NCBI RefSeq assembly: GCF_008017755.1
Contig: NZ_VRTS01000003.1
Location: 1 to 64,000 of the forward strand
Source: Alkalisalibacterium limincola
GTDB taxonomy: Bacteria > Pseudomonadota > Gammaproteobacteria > Xanthomonadales > Xanthomonadaceae
Direction: 5' to 3'
DNA: 64,000 nucleotides
The first letter of the stretch is position 1, and each line of letters begins with the position of its first letter. Below the pieces are notes generated by a model. It was given only the letters and a program-made list of their open reading frames with translations. It was not told the DNA's origin and ran no database searches. Made by a program: the position numbers and the translations under genes. Positions 9,023-17,301 of this stretch are shown piece by piece.

Positions 9023-10763
9023 CCGTTGTTGCTGGCCCCGTCCCGGTTGATTCTGATCTCTATATTGAGCGCGAATTCGATAAAAAAGTGTGGGGGTCCT
9101 TGACCCGCGGAGAGTCGGTCGTACTGCTCGGCCCGCGTCAGCATGGCAAGACTTCTTCATTGTTAAGATTAAGGTTGCGCCTGAAAGAAGCGGGATTTAC
9201 GGTCGCCTTAATAGATCTTCAGAAACTACCAGCAAGCTATACTTTTAGAATTTTATTAGAGTGGGTTGCTAATGAAGTTGCGAGCGAGGTTGGCGTTACC
9301 TCATTCGTGAAGCCCCAAGGGCTCGATGCTGAATCGCTGCATAAATGGTTTGGCTGTGTAATTCCCGATGGACATAGCCGCATTGCATTTTTAATCGATG
9401 AAGCATCCGGAATTTCCGATGAAAGTATTAGAAACGCGTTTTATGCGCAAATACGCGCGTTCAACGCGGCAGCGAAGAGTAGTCCGGGTTGATCCAAGCC
9501 AGGATCGTTTTTTTGTTCTCAGGGACTTTCCGTCCTGAGTCATTAGTGGTTCCGGAAAACTCTCCTTTTAATGTTTGTCTTGAAGTAGAGTGCGAAGACC
9601 TGACTCGGCGGCAGACTGAAGAGCTAGTACGTATGGCTGGGGTTGGGCAAGCCAGAGAAGTAGCCGATGTTCTCTTCGACTGTGCCGGTGGACAGGCCCA
9701 TTTGACACAGTTGGCCGCCAGAGAGCTTCTTGAAATGGTAGGGGACAAGGTTGAAGGTGCGAAAACGATCGTGGACCGCTGGAGGCGTAACTCGAACGCT
9801 CATGCTGACAATATGTTTGCCGCGGTTTCGAGAGATCATGAGATGGGTGAAATAATTGAAGCCCTGTTACGCAGTAATGATGATGGCATTGAAATTGAAC
9901 CCGGAAATTTGTCGTTTAAGTATGCGCGTGTTGTTGGTCTTTGCAAGCGGCGAGATAATCGTATTTGCTTTCGAAGCGCGCTCTTCGAGCACTTAGCAAG
10001 GGAGCGTAATCGAATCGAAAACGAGAGATCCTCGCGTGGGGGGGGCGGCGCAAGCGGTGGATCGTGTAGGGAGCGATTGGTATCTGTGCATGGCATTCGA
10101 ACAAGCGGAACATGGCAGAAGGATCTGTCTCCGGTCGTTTCGGCTGCAGGGTTCACATACCATCCTCTAGATTACGGGTTTTTCACAGCGCTGCTATTTT
10201 TAACACCAGCCGGTCGACGACGGAAGCTACAGTGGTTTCGAAAGGCTATTGCTGACGTGCCACAAGATGCTAGGGGTCCTTCTATTGTCGCGCACAGTTT
10301 TGGATCCTATCTCGTAGCGCGGTCGTTGGAAATAGATCCGTATATTTCCTTTAGACGTGTAATTCTTTGTGGGTCAATTGTACGTACAAGGTTCCCTTGG
10401 GATCGGTTTGTGAAGGAGGGAAGAGTCGAGGCAGTTCTACATTCCTACTCAAGATTAGACGTTTGGGCTCGGATAGTCGGCTGGGTAGTTCGCGACGCTG
10501 GTCCGTCTGGTGCCATAGGGTTCGATTTGGATACAGCAAGTCTCGTTCGGCAACATGGTTTTAACGAGTTTGGGCACAGCGACTATTTTTACAGAGTCTA
10601 TTATGAGCGTAGCTGGGTACCATTTTTGCGGGGTGAGGCAGTGCCAGATGTCTCCCAGAACCCCGAGCCCTCGGATTGGAACTGGCGGTACACAATTTCT
10701 TGTTTAATCGTGATCTCGCTCACGTTAATATTAATTGGATATTTTCTGGGTATCCATCTTTAG
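9019..10763 (+). CDS. AAA_35-like ATPase fused to alpha/beta-hydrolase and C-terminal membrane helix (frameshifted)
   Basis: Read as one protein of about 581 residues. The first 157 residues carry YIEREFDKKVWGSL, Walker A GPRQHGKTS (Lys44) and Walker B IAFLIDEAS (Asp127). The frame then breaks at GGGTTGA (about 9488); restoring one G joins SSPG to LIQARIVFLFSGTFRPES, the expected sensor strand and lid. After a winged-helix-like stretch and a Gly/Ser linker comes an alpha/beta hydrolase: VHGIRTSGTW, nucleophile AHSFGS, then SRLDVWA and FGHSDYF, which supply plausible Ser-Asp-His residues. The last 25 residues form one membrane helix. Alternatively, a TTG start overlapping the TGA could give a second polypeptide, but that would split the ATPase core. 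It is coupled to the preceding ATPase gene. Confidence 0.72.
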
Positions 10764-11006
10764 ACAATGGAGTAATATCGTTCTGAGCCAGCAGCTGCAT
10801 GCGACGATGGGTATGTGCTCGAGAGACTGGCGAAGTACCGAGAATCCCTCGTCCTGGATGCGTGCGCGATACGCGCCATTGCCAGATAGAGGCCCATGAG
10901 TGCTCAGTCCCAAGCTTTCGCCGCTGAATTTAGCGCTTGAAGTTGGGTTGGCTGTGGAAGCGATCCCACAATACTTCTAGGTGAGGTAGTTTCGTGGAGT
11001 CGTGCT
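10764..11006. other. Intergenic stretch with possible coding remnant
   Basis: No intact gene is seen in 243 bases between convergent genes. One plus-strand frame at about 10785-10889 reads YVLERLAKYRESLVLDA and ends at a stop without a start codon. It looks protein-like and may be the tail of a decayed gene. The rest has no evident hairpin terminator. Confidence 0.35.
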
Positions 11007-11948
11007 TCACGAGATCTTGTCTGCGAATAACCGGTGATGGTGCTCAAGAAAGCTCGCCTGCTCCGGACGAAACGGTGCCACTCGTCGGTCAGGATCGATC
11101 GACCATCGCTCCAGGACCTCCCCAGAAAGGGACGGATGGACCCGCATTCGACCCGTCTGCTCGAACGTGATCAGGCGGTCATCGAACAGGGCATCCACGT
11201 GGGGCGAGAGCAAAAGGCCATTTAGACCACTTAGCCGTTCGGCGTTGCTGGCGTCCTTCCAAGGCTTGATGTGGCTGGCGATCAATATGCGGCGATCATC
11301 GACGCCTGTCACGCGGCAAGACTGCTCTAACAGGATGACCCGCTTGCGAAAAAGCCCTTGCCCGATACGCGCTTTGGAGAGCTGCATGCGCTGAGTTTCG
11401 GGAATGCTTTTGTCAGCTTCGATCTGGTGGATGTCCTCCAGGACCTCACCGCCCAGTTCAGCCTCGCGCGTCAGTAATCTGTTCGTTGCCGCAAGCTCTT
11501 CCGCCTCCGTTAGTGCCAGCAGAAGCAAGCCTAGGCTGTCGGGGATCGACGCCAGATAGCAGCCTTGGTTGCCGTGGCCGTTCGCCCTAATGGGGGAGTG
11601 TCTGTCTGGCAGCAGGGGAGCAATCTGACTAGCGTACTCTGCAGGACGGATTGGCCTCGGTACCGGCGAGAACTCAACACCGACTAGCCAACCCTCGTCC
11701 GACCAATAATCGCCGACGGAGCCGAACTCAACTGGCTTGGGGCTGGCAGTGGCTTCTTCCGTGACCCGGCCGATCGCTTGAATTTCGCCATTGGCGAACG
11801 AAAAGACGATGTCGCCTTCCCGTGCCATCCGCATGTTCTCGTAGGTTTGGTTGAATGCACCGTTGGCATTCCGGAACGGCGACCACAGGTAACCGCCAAG
11901 CACTTCGTGCTTGCGCGTTTGCTTGTGGTTGACCCACCAGAACGCCAT
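11007..11948 (-). CDS. HNH endonuclease with N-terminal PUA/EVE-like domain
   Basis: A 313-residue protein in two parts. Residues 1-110 (FWWVNHKQT, YLWSPFRN, REGDIVFSFANGEIQAIGRV) resemble the PUA/EVE-like fold, which in related nucleases reads modified bases. Residues about 205-265 are an HNH_2-type nuclease: CRVTG, ASHIKPW (His226) and NGLLLSPHVDALFD (Asn243, His250). This layout matches predicted HNH restriction endonucleases (COG3440 type). No methyltransferase is adjacent, so a modification-dependent or phage-specific target is likely but unproven. It is divergent from the PD-(D/E)xK gene and convergent with the ATPase operon. Confidence 0.82.
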   Translation of the reverse strand: MAFWWVNHKQTRKHEVLGGYLWSPFRNANGAFNQTYENMRMAREGDIVFSFANGEIQAIGRVTEEATASPKPVEFGSVGDYWSDEGWLVGVEFSPVPRPIRPAEYASQIAPLLPDRHSPIRANGHGNQGCYLASIPDSLGLLLLALTEAEELAATNRLLTREAELGGEVLEDIHQIEADKSIPETQRMQLSKARIGQGLFRKRVILLEQSCRVTGVDDRRILIASHIKPWKDASNAERLSGLNGLLLSPHVDALFDDRLITFEQTGRMRVHPSLSGEVLERWSIDPDRRVAPFRPEQASFLEHHHRLFADKIS

Positions 11949-12136
11949 GTCGTCGCTCCCCCGAGGTCCCCAGGTTAGAGCAGGTGGAGAATAGGTGCCA
12001 GCTGCGATGACCAGAGATTTTCTAGGGTGTATGAAGTTTCCGCGTGGTATTCATCGACTAGGGGTCATCAGACGCGAGCGCTGGCGGACTAGAGCGCGTC
12101 GCTTGCGATTCATGTTTAGACCACAAGGGGGAAGTG

Positions 12137-13522
12137 ATGGACGAAAGGCCTGAGTTTCTTGTCCGAGGCGAGCGCGCTCGGTTGTTCCCGGTGCTCGCTG
12201 ATACGTCCAAGGAAGGCCGGACGTTGTCCATTGTGTTGTCCTGCATGGAAACCGTAGAGGACTTCGGGAAAGCGCTGCTCTCCGACCTGGGGGTCAAGGC
12301 TGGAACCCGGACCCGGGTTGAGGCTTATACGGAAGTGGTTCTGCGCAAGACTGGTACTGCGAACGTGAGGCCAGACGGACTGCTGGTACTGCGCTCGGGC
12401 GGAAATCAATGGACGGCGCTGGTTGAGGCAAAGGTCGGCAACACCGATCTGACTCCGGAGCAGATGGAGGCGTACCTCGAGCTGGCAAAGCTCAATGGCG
12501 TCGATGCGCTCTTGACGATATCCAATCAGTTCGCGCCGCTGCCTGGACATCATCCGGTGCCGATAAGCGCTTCCGGAATCAAGAAAGCCAAGCTGTGGCA
12601 CTGGTCTTGGATGTACGTCCTGACACAGGCGATGTTGCACTTGGAGAACGGAGACGTTCAGGACCGCGAGCAACGCGTGATCCTCAACGAAATGATTCGG
12701 TTTCTCAGTCATCCTAGCGCGGGGGTGAAGAGCTTTGATCAGATGCCCGCGGCATGGACCAGTGTCGCGGCAGCCGTTCAAGCGGGTGGTGCGCTTTCGG
12801 CAAAGTCCAGTGACGTTCAGGAGGTTGTGGGTGCCTGGTATCAGGAAACTCGCGACCTGTGCCTGATTCTTAGCCGCCAATTGGGCGAGGAAGTTTCAGT
12901 CAAGGTGTCTCGGGCACATACATTGGACCCGAGCCTGCGGATCAAGGCGGATGCGGACCTACTGGCTCAGGAGTGCCGGCTGAGGAGCAGCTTCGCAGTC
13001 CCCAATACAGCGGCGGCCATCGAAGTGTCTGCCGACTTCAACCGGCGAGCGGTTTACGCATCAATGCGGGTGATGGCGCCGGGAGACCGCAAGTCCACCA
13101 AGGCGAGGTTGACGTGGCTGCTTCGCCAACTGGGCAAATCCAAGGCCGAGAACATTCACATCCGCTTCTATTGGCCAGGTCGCGGTGCGTTTACGCAACA
13201 TCCGCTGGCAAAGCTCAGGGAAAGCCCCGAGTTGGGAGAGGAGGCGGGTAAGGTTGTTTCGTCCTTCGAGGTTGTTTTTGCACGTGACCTTGCCGGCCGA
13301 TTTGCCCAGAGGAAGAACTTCGTCGTGGATCTCGAGCAGGCCATTCCAGACTTCTATGAGCAGGTTGGGCAGCATCTGAAAGTTTGGCAACCACAGGCCC
13401 CAAAGCTCAAGGAAGATCGATCGTCTGCAATCGATGTCGGCACCGCTGCGATGCAAAAGGAGGCTGAATCTACAGTTGCAGAAAGGAACATTCCGGCGGA
13501 GGGAGAAGGTAGCGAGCTCTAG
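12137..13522 (+). CDS. Orphan PD-(D/E)xK nuclease-like protein
   Basis: A 461-residue protein with a nuclease signature near the N-terminus: VRPDGLLVL (Asp80) followed by ALVEAKVG (Glu97, Lys99), then EQMEAYLELA and LLTISNQFAP. This D...ExK pattern and the helix after it fit the PD-(D/E)xK superfamily. The C-terminal 250 residues form an alpha/beta region of unknown fold, with an acidic, Ala-rich tail. The ATG at 12137 has AGGGGGAAG just upstream; an in-frame GTG three bases earlier is less likely. I cannot name a family. Its setting beside an HNH nuclease and a Ymh protein suggests defence. Confidence 0.7.
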   Translation: MDERPEFLVRGERARLFPVLADTSKEGRTLSIVLSCMETVEDFGKALLSDLGVKAGTRTRVEAYTEVVLRKTGTANVRPDGLLVLRSGGNQWTALVEAKVGNTDLTPEQMEAYLELAKLNGVDALLTISNQFAPLPGHHPVPISASGIKKAKLWHWSWMYVLTQAMLHLENGDVQDREQRVILNEMIRFLSHPSAGVKSFDQMPAAWTSVAAAVQAGGALSAKSSDVQEVVGAWYQETRDLCLILSRQLGEEVSVKVSRAHTLDPSLRIKADADLLAQECRLRSSFAVPNTAAAIEVSADFNRRAVYASMRVMAPGDRKSTKARLTWLLRQLGKSKAENIHIRFYWPGRGAFTQHPLAKLRESPELGEEAGKVVSSFEVVFARDLAGRFAQRKNFVVDLEQAIPDFYEQVGQHLKVWQPQAPKLKEDRSSAIDVGTAAMQKEAESTVAERNIPAEGEGSEL

Positions 13523-13784
13523 AGTTTGCCCACTTGTGCCTCTCGGCGATGCTTTCGGGCTGGGCGGGGATAGGCCGGATGCTCGTGTGTTTGTTACCGC
13601 CGTCGGAAAGTGCTACCCAGGTCGTGCGCCGTTGAGTTTCGAGTTAGTACGCCGCGCGACTCGATGCACGCGTCCTTTGCACTGCGGATTCAATTGGGCG
13701 CGCCTAGCGCTCTTGCTAGCCGAGAGGGTTGGGTCGCCTTCGGGGCTTCCACGCAAGCCGTATAGATCCGCTGACGGAGCCGCC

Positions 13785-14648
13785 ATGCGGGACTTTTCGA
13801 TGATCGGAAGCAAAAAACTTCTCGCGCAGTACCACGGGTCGAGCCTATCCACTCAATCTTGTCTGGATGCACTGGCAAGAGTGCTTGCAGCCGATGTGGC
13901 TATCGCACGAGCTCTTTTGCTCACACACGGCGACAGGCACGGCTTCTATCTGGAAGTGGAGGAGCCCGAGCCGATATTCATCCGGTGCGGCTTTGCCTCC
14001 GGATACGGAGGGGAGGGGCCCGCGGGACTTGCGATTGCGCTCCATCTCTTGCGGCGGTTTCAGATTGACGTCGACGAAGTCGCGGTGGAGCACGGTCTTT
14101 TGCAACGGCTCGATGAAGGAAATCTGAGGCGAGCTGATTTGGAAGGGATTGTGCAGGCGCGTGTGATCAGGCCGATGCGCACGTACGGCTACATGCATGC
14201 GGGGCTCGAAGGCCGCGAAACCGCAGAGCAACTTATGCGGAGGCAGTTTCCACCAAGTATTCCTTGGTGGACGCTCGACGATCGGCTAACAGACCTAGCT
14301 CTCGACGCTTCTACTAACCCGGACCGGGCCGTGTTTGAAGCCTATCGGCTACTTGAGCAACTGGTGAAGCTCCGCTGTGGAATCCACATGGATGTCTCAG
14401 GTGTCGCGGTGCTCCGTAAGGCGTTTCGAGGCCCAGGCTCGCTCCTGACCTGGACGAGCGTGTCAAATGGCGAGGCTGAGGGACGCGCCCAGTTTTTTGA
14501 GGCAGCGTTCTTGGCGCATCGGAATCCTAGGGCGCATCGTGAGGTCGAGGGAGGTGTAGCGCGTGCTTTTCGCGAATTCGCTATTGCGAACGAGCTCTTT
14601 GTATTGGAGAGCGAGGCTGTGGCACGTATCACCAAGGAAGACGCGTAG
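13785..14648 (+). CDS. Ymh/TIGR02391-family protein with unknown N-terminal domain
   Basis: A 287-residue protein. The C-terminal third matches the TIGR02391 (Ymh) domain: RAVFEAYRLLEQLVKLRCGI, then VAVLRKAF, then EGRAQFFEAAFLAHRNPRAHR (residues 246-251 RNPRAH). Such domains are HEPN-like and common in defence and phage contexts. Residues about 65-135 carry a conserved-looking block (RCGFASGYGGEGP, RPMRTYGYM) that I cannot assign. The start at 13785 has GGAG five bases upstream, whereas longer in-frame starts reach into unrelated sequence. About 260 bases before it look non-coding. It is convergent with the Mrr gene. Confidence 0.72.
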   Translation: MRDFSMIGSKKLLAQYHGSSLSTQSCLDALARVLAADVAIARALLLTHGDRHGFYLEVEEPEPIFIRCGFASGYGGEGPAGLAIALHLLRRFQIDVDEVAVEHGLLQRLDEGNLRRADLEGIVQARVIRPMRTYGYMHAGLEGRETAEQLMRRQFPPSIPWWTLDDRLTDLALDASTNPDRAVFEAYRLLEQLVKLRCGIHMDVSGVAVLRKAFRGPGSLLTWTSVSNGEAEGRAQFFEAAFLAHRNPRAHREVEGGVARAFREFAIANELFVLESEAVARITKEDA

Positions 14649-14772
14649 AGAAGCTAGGGAGTTCGGGGGTCACGGCAGCAGTGAAGAGCGAGCGATACAG
14701 CCGGTCCCGGCCACGTCAGAGCGACTCCCAGGCTGCTTGCTGGGGCTGGTAGCCACAGCTGGCTTAAGGACG

Positions 14773-15597
14773 CTAACGAATCTCGGCCGTGAAGCGGCAC
14801 CTCGGATACTGCGAGCACCCGAGAAATTCGGATCCAGTGCTCCTGTTCTTGCGAACGACCGTCTCCGACCCGCACGCTCCGCAGGGTGGAGGGCCTACTG
14901 CGCCCGGTGGCGGAGGTACCGACGTCGGATCAGCCGAAGCAAGTGGGACCGAACCGCAGCGTTCTTTCCGCAATAGGTCCACTAGCCGGTCGTCCCCAAC
15001 CAAATCGATCGGTTTGCCCACCGCGAAGCGCCGGGCATCTGCACTGAACGTGCCCGTGCAGATGATGCTCACCGCATCGGCGCCGTGGTGTTGGAGAAGG
15101 CCGAACATTTCCCTGACGGTTGAAACCGGTATCTGCCGGTTTCGCCAGTGTTTGCACTGCACCAGTGTCTTCTTTCCGTCGCGGTGAAGCACCAGATCCA
15201 CACCGCCGTCGGGGCCTCCCAACCCTGACTCAGTGACGCGGTAGCCCTGCTGTCGGAATGCCTCGCCGATGAGCATTTCGAACTGGCGCCAGTCGAGTTC
15301 ACGAATGGCGGCAAGGTCTGTTCGTGTGGCGAACAGGTGCGAGCGCTTCCTCCTTTCGACGAACGACACGAGGGCACTGATCGAGAAGACCGCCAGGAGA
15401 ATCCACGCGAACACTGGCAGCGAGTGGGTGGCGATGGCGGTGTACATCGAGCGCGAAATGGGATTCTCGATGCGTTCGGCCAAAACCGGCGCGACCCACA
15501 TCAGCGCGGCGAACACGATTGCGCCGACAAGCAGACTCACCTGCCACGGCATTGCCGCGGCGAGATCGAACAGATTGGGCTTGGATTTACGGCGCAC
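14773..15597 (-). CDS. Membrane-anchored Mrr-like restriction endonuclease with zinc ribbon
   Basis: A 274-residue protein from a GTG start giving MRRKSKPNLFDL, with GAGG upstream. Two membrane helices (about 17-36 and 62-80) precede an Mrr_cat domain: LDWRQFEMLIGEAF, GGVDLVL (Asp134) and LVQCKHW (Gln147, Lys149), the Mrr D...QxK active site. The C-terminus has a topoisomerase-type zinc ribbon, CGAC...GCSQYPRC, after a Pro-rich linker. Mrr nucleases generally cut modified or foreign DNA. The membrane anchor would place cleavage at the inner membrane face, perhaps on entering DNA. No partner methylase is seen. Confidence 0.85.
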   Translation of the reverse strand: MRRKSKPNLFDLAAAMPWQVSLLVGAIVFAALMWVAPVLAERIENPISRSMYTAIATHSLPVFAWILLAVFSISALVSFVERRKRSHLFATRTDLAAIRELDWRQFEMLIGEAFRQQGYRVTESGLGGPDGGVDLVLHRDGKKTLVQCKHWRNRQIPVSTVREMFGLLQHHGADAVSIICTGTFSADARRFAVGKPIDLVGDDRLVDLLRKERCGSVPLASADPTSVPPPPGAVGPPPCGACGSETVVRKNRSTGSEFLGCSQYPRCRFTAEIR

Positions 15598-15809
15598 GGC
15601 TCTGGACCTCAATGGGCGAACAACGAGCTCAGCGACATCGATCTCGTTCCAGGTTGGCAACCTGACGGTGCCGATCGAGCAAAATCTAGCGCGCCTCCGC
15701 AAACGTTTGTTGAGAAAGGTGTCGCAAAGGAGACCAGAAAATTTCTAGGTCATCGATCCGACCTCTGATCGGCAGGTACCATCGCTCAGGGGGAGCACAG
15801 GGGGTTCGT

Positions 15810-16430
15810 ATGACAGGCTTGGCAAAGACTCTTCGACGAGCGTGGAGGCGCGGGCAGCCGGTTGGCGTCCTGCTGGCCATCGTGCTCGCATCGGGCTGTG
15901 GCACGGAGGAGGCCCCTCGGGCCCCGCAAAAGGCGGGTGAACCCATGAACTCCGCCACGGTGGCTGCGCGTCTCACTGCAGCAAACGTCGGGGCCGTTAC
16001 GGGGAACGACGAGCTCTATCGCGAACAGATGGGTGCGCTGAACGAAGAGTTTCGTCGGTCGATCAAGCTGGCCGACCCGAGCCGTCCGGTCGAGCGCGAA
16101 TCCGCGAGGACTGCTGCCCGGTCCGTGGATGGCGTCCGCTCGGTAGTCTGGATCGACCAGCACAACCTGTTCGCCATCGTGGAGGAGAACGCCCATCGCA
16201 CCTACGCGACGATCGATTCGGTCTGTCTGGAGCTGGAGCCCTTGGGCGACACGCTGGGAGTGGTGGTGAACCTGCAGTCCGGTGCGGCCCGTACGGGCGA
16301 CGAACTGGAGATCCTCAGCCGCAACTGTCAGCTCGCCCCGGGCCAGCGGGCGATGTTTCAGCCAAACCGCCAAGTGGACGCGATCGACCCTGCTATCCGG
16401 CGGGCGCATAGGGCGAATCAGAACCGCTAG
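15810..16430 (+). CDS. Putative lipoprotein of unknown function
   Basis: A 206-residue protein with a basic N-terminus, a hydrophobic stretch (VGVLLAIVLA) and a lipobox LASGC, so it is probably a lipoprotein. The mature part has paired cysteines (SVCLELE, SRNCQLA) and a VDAIDPAIRRAHRANQ tail. No family recognised. It starts a run of exported proteins reading in the same direction and lies at the right edge of the defence island. Confidence 0.6.
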   Translation: MTGLAKTLRRAWRRGQPVGVLLAIVLASGCGTEEAPRAPQKAGEPMNSATVAARLTAANVGAVTGNDELYREQMGALNEEFRRSIKLADPSRPVERESARTAARSVDGVRSVVWIDQHNLFAIVEENAHRTYATIDSVCLELEPLGDTLGVVVNLQSGAARTGDELEILSRNCQLAPGQRAMFQPNRQVDAIDPAIRRAHRANQNR

Positions 16431-16494
16431 CAGCAAACGTCGCAACGAGCATGGTCCAGACTTGATCGGGGAAGCTGAATTACAGGGGAGCACG

Positions 16495-17295
16495 ATGAAT
16501 CAGTGGATTCTGGCTTCAGCACTGCTGTTGGCCGTCGGGGTGGCTGGCGCTGAAAGCGATACTTCGCCCGCTGAGGAGCACGCGGCCGCGCTCCGCGAGG
16601 CCGAGGCCGTAGGCCGGGAGCTTTTCGCCCACGAAACCGCACAGCGGGCCGCTTCCGAGTCGGCACGCCGGGTACGCGGCTTCCGCCGCGACCGAGCGGT
16701 GGCCGGGGTGTTGAGCACGCGGGTCGATGACCGCATCGAGGTCGAGTTCGTGGTGCCGGGCGACGACGGCGTACCGCAGGTGCGTTACCGCGCAATCGCC
16801 AACAGCGATGGCCAGCTGCTGGATGGCACCGAGCGCCTGGCCACGCCCGAGCCACTGCCGGCGGATCGCGCACGCGCCTTCGACGTGCGGCAACGGGCCG
16901 CCAGCTACCCCTTCGAGCGCTGTGGCGAGGATGCGGCGGTGATCGTGCTGCCCGAACCGGGTGCCGGCGAGGGCGCGCTGCGGGCCTACACGCTGGCTTC
17001 GGCGGGGCGCAATGCGGTGGCCGCCGGGGGCAACCACCGGATGGACGTGGCGGCGGACGGCAGCATCGTGGCCACCCGGAAGTTCACCAATACCTGCATC
17101 CAGCTGGGCGACGACCCGCGCGCTGTGGCGCTGACCCTGACGCATCTGCTGGATCCACACCCCACCGAGATTCACGTGTTGCTGGGATACCGGACGGGCA
17201 AGGCGCTGTACCTTTTGACCACCGAAAACGAAGCGATGTGGGCGATCGAAAACGGTGCGGTGCGGTGGGTGGACCGGGGCGGGGACGGGGAGTAG
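16495..17295 (+). CDS. Secreted protein of unknown function
   Basis: A 266-residue protein with a clear Sec signal peptide (MNQWILASALLLAVGVAGAES, cleavage after AGA). A strong CAGGGGAG ribosome site lies seven bases before the ATG, so longer upstream readings are rejected. The mature chain has an Ala/Glu/Arg-rich helix, then strand-rich sequence with two cysteines that may bond. The C-terminus EIHVLLGYRTGKALYLLT is distinctive but not recognised. It is followed after six bases by the Sel1 gene. Confidence 0.6.
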   Translation: MNQWILASALLLAVGVAGAESDTSPAEEHAAALREAEAVGRELFAHETAQRAASESARRVRGFRRDRAVAGVLSTRVDDRIEVEFVVPGDDGVPQVRYRAIANSDGQLLDGTERLATPEPLPADRARAFDVRQRAASYPFERCGEDAAVIVLPEPGAGEGALRAYTLASAGRNAVAAGGNHRMDVAADGSIVATRKFTNTCIQLGDDPRAVALTLTHLLDPHPTEIHVLLGYRTGKALYLLTTENEAMWAIENGAVRWVDRGGDGE

Positions 17296-17301
17296 GGCGC
17301 G

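Noticed and set aside
9480-9495. Programmed -1 frameshift in the second ATPase
   Set aside because: No canonical X-XXY-YYZ slippery heptamer or obvious downstream pseudoknot at the junction, and eight similar breaks in unrelated genes make a sequence error simpler.
12134-12136. GTG start for the PD-(D/E)xK gene
   Set aside because: The ATG three bases later is better spaced from the GGGGG ribosome site and is the usual preferred codon.
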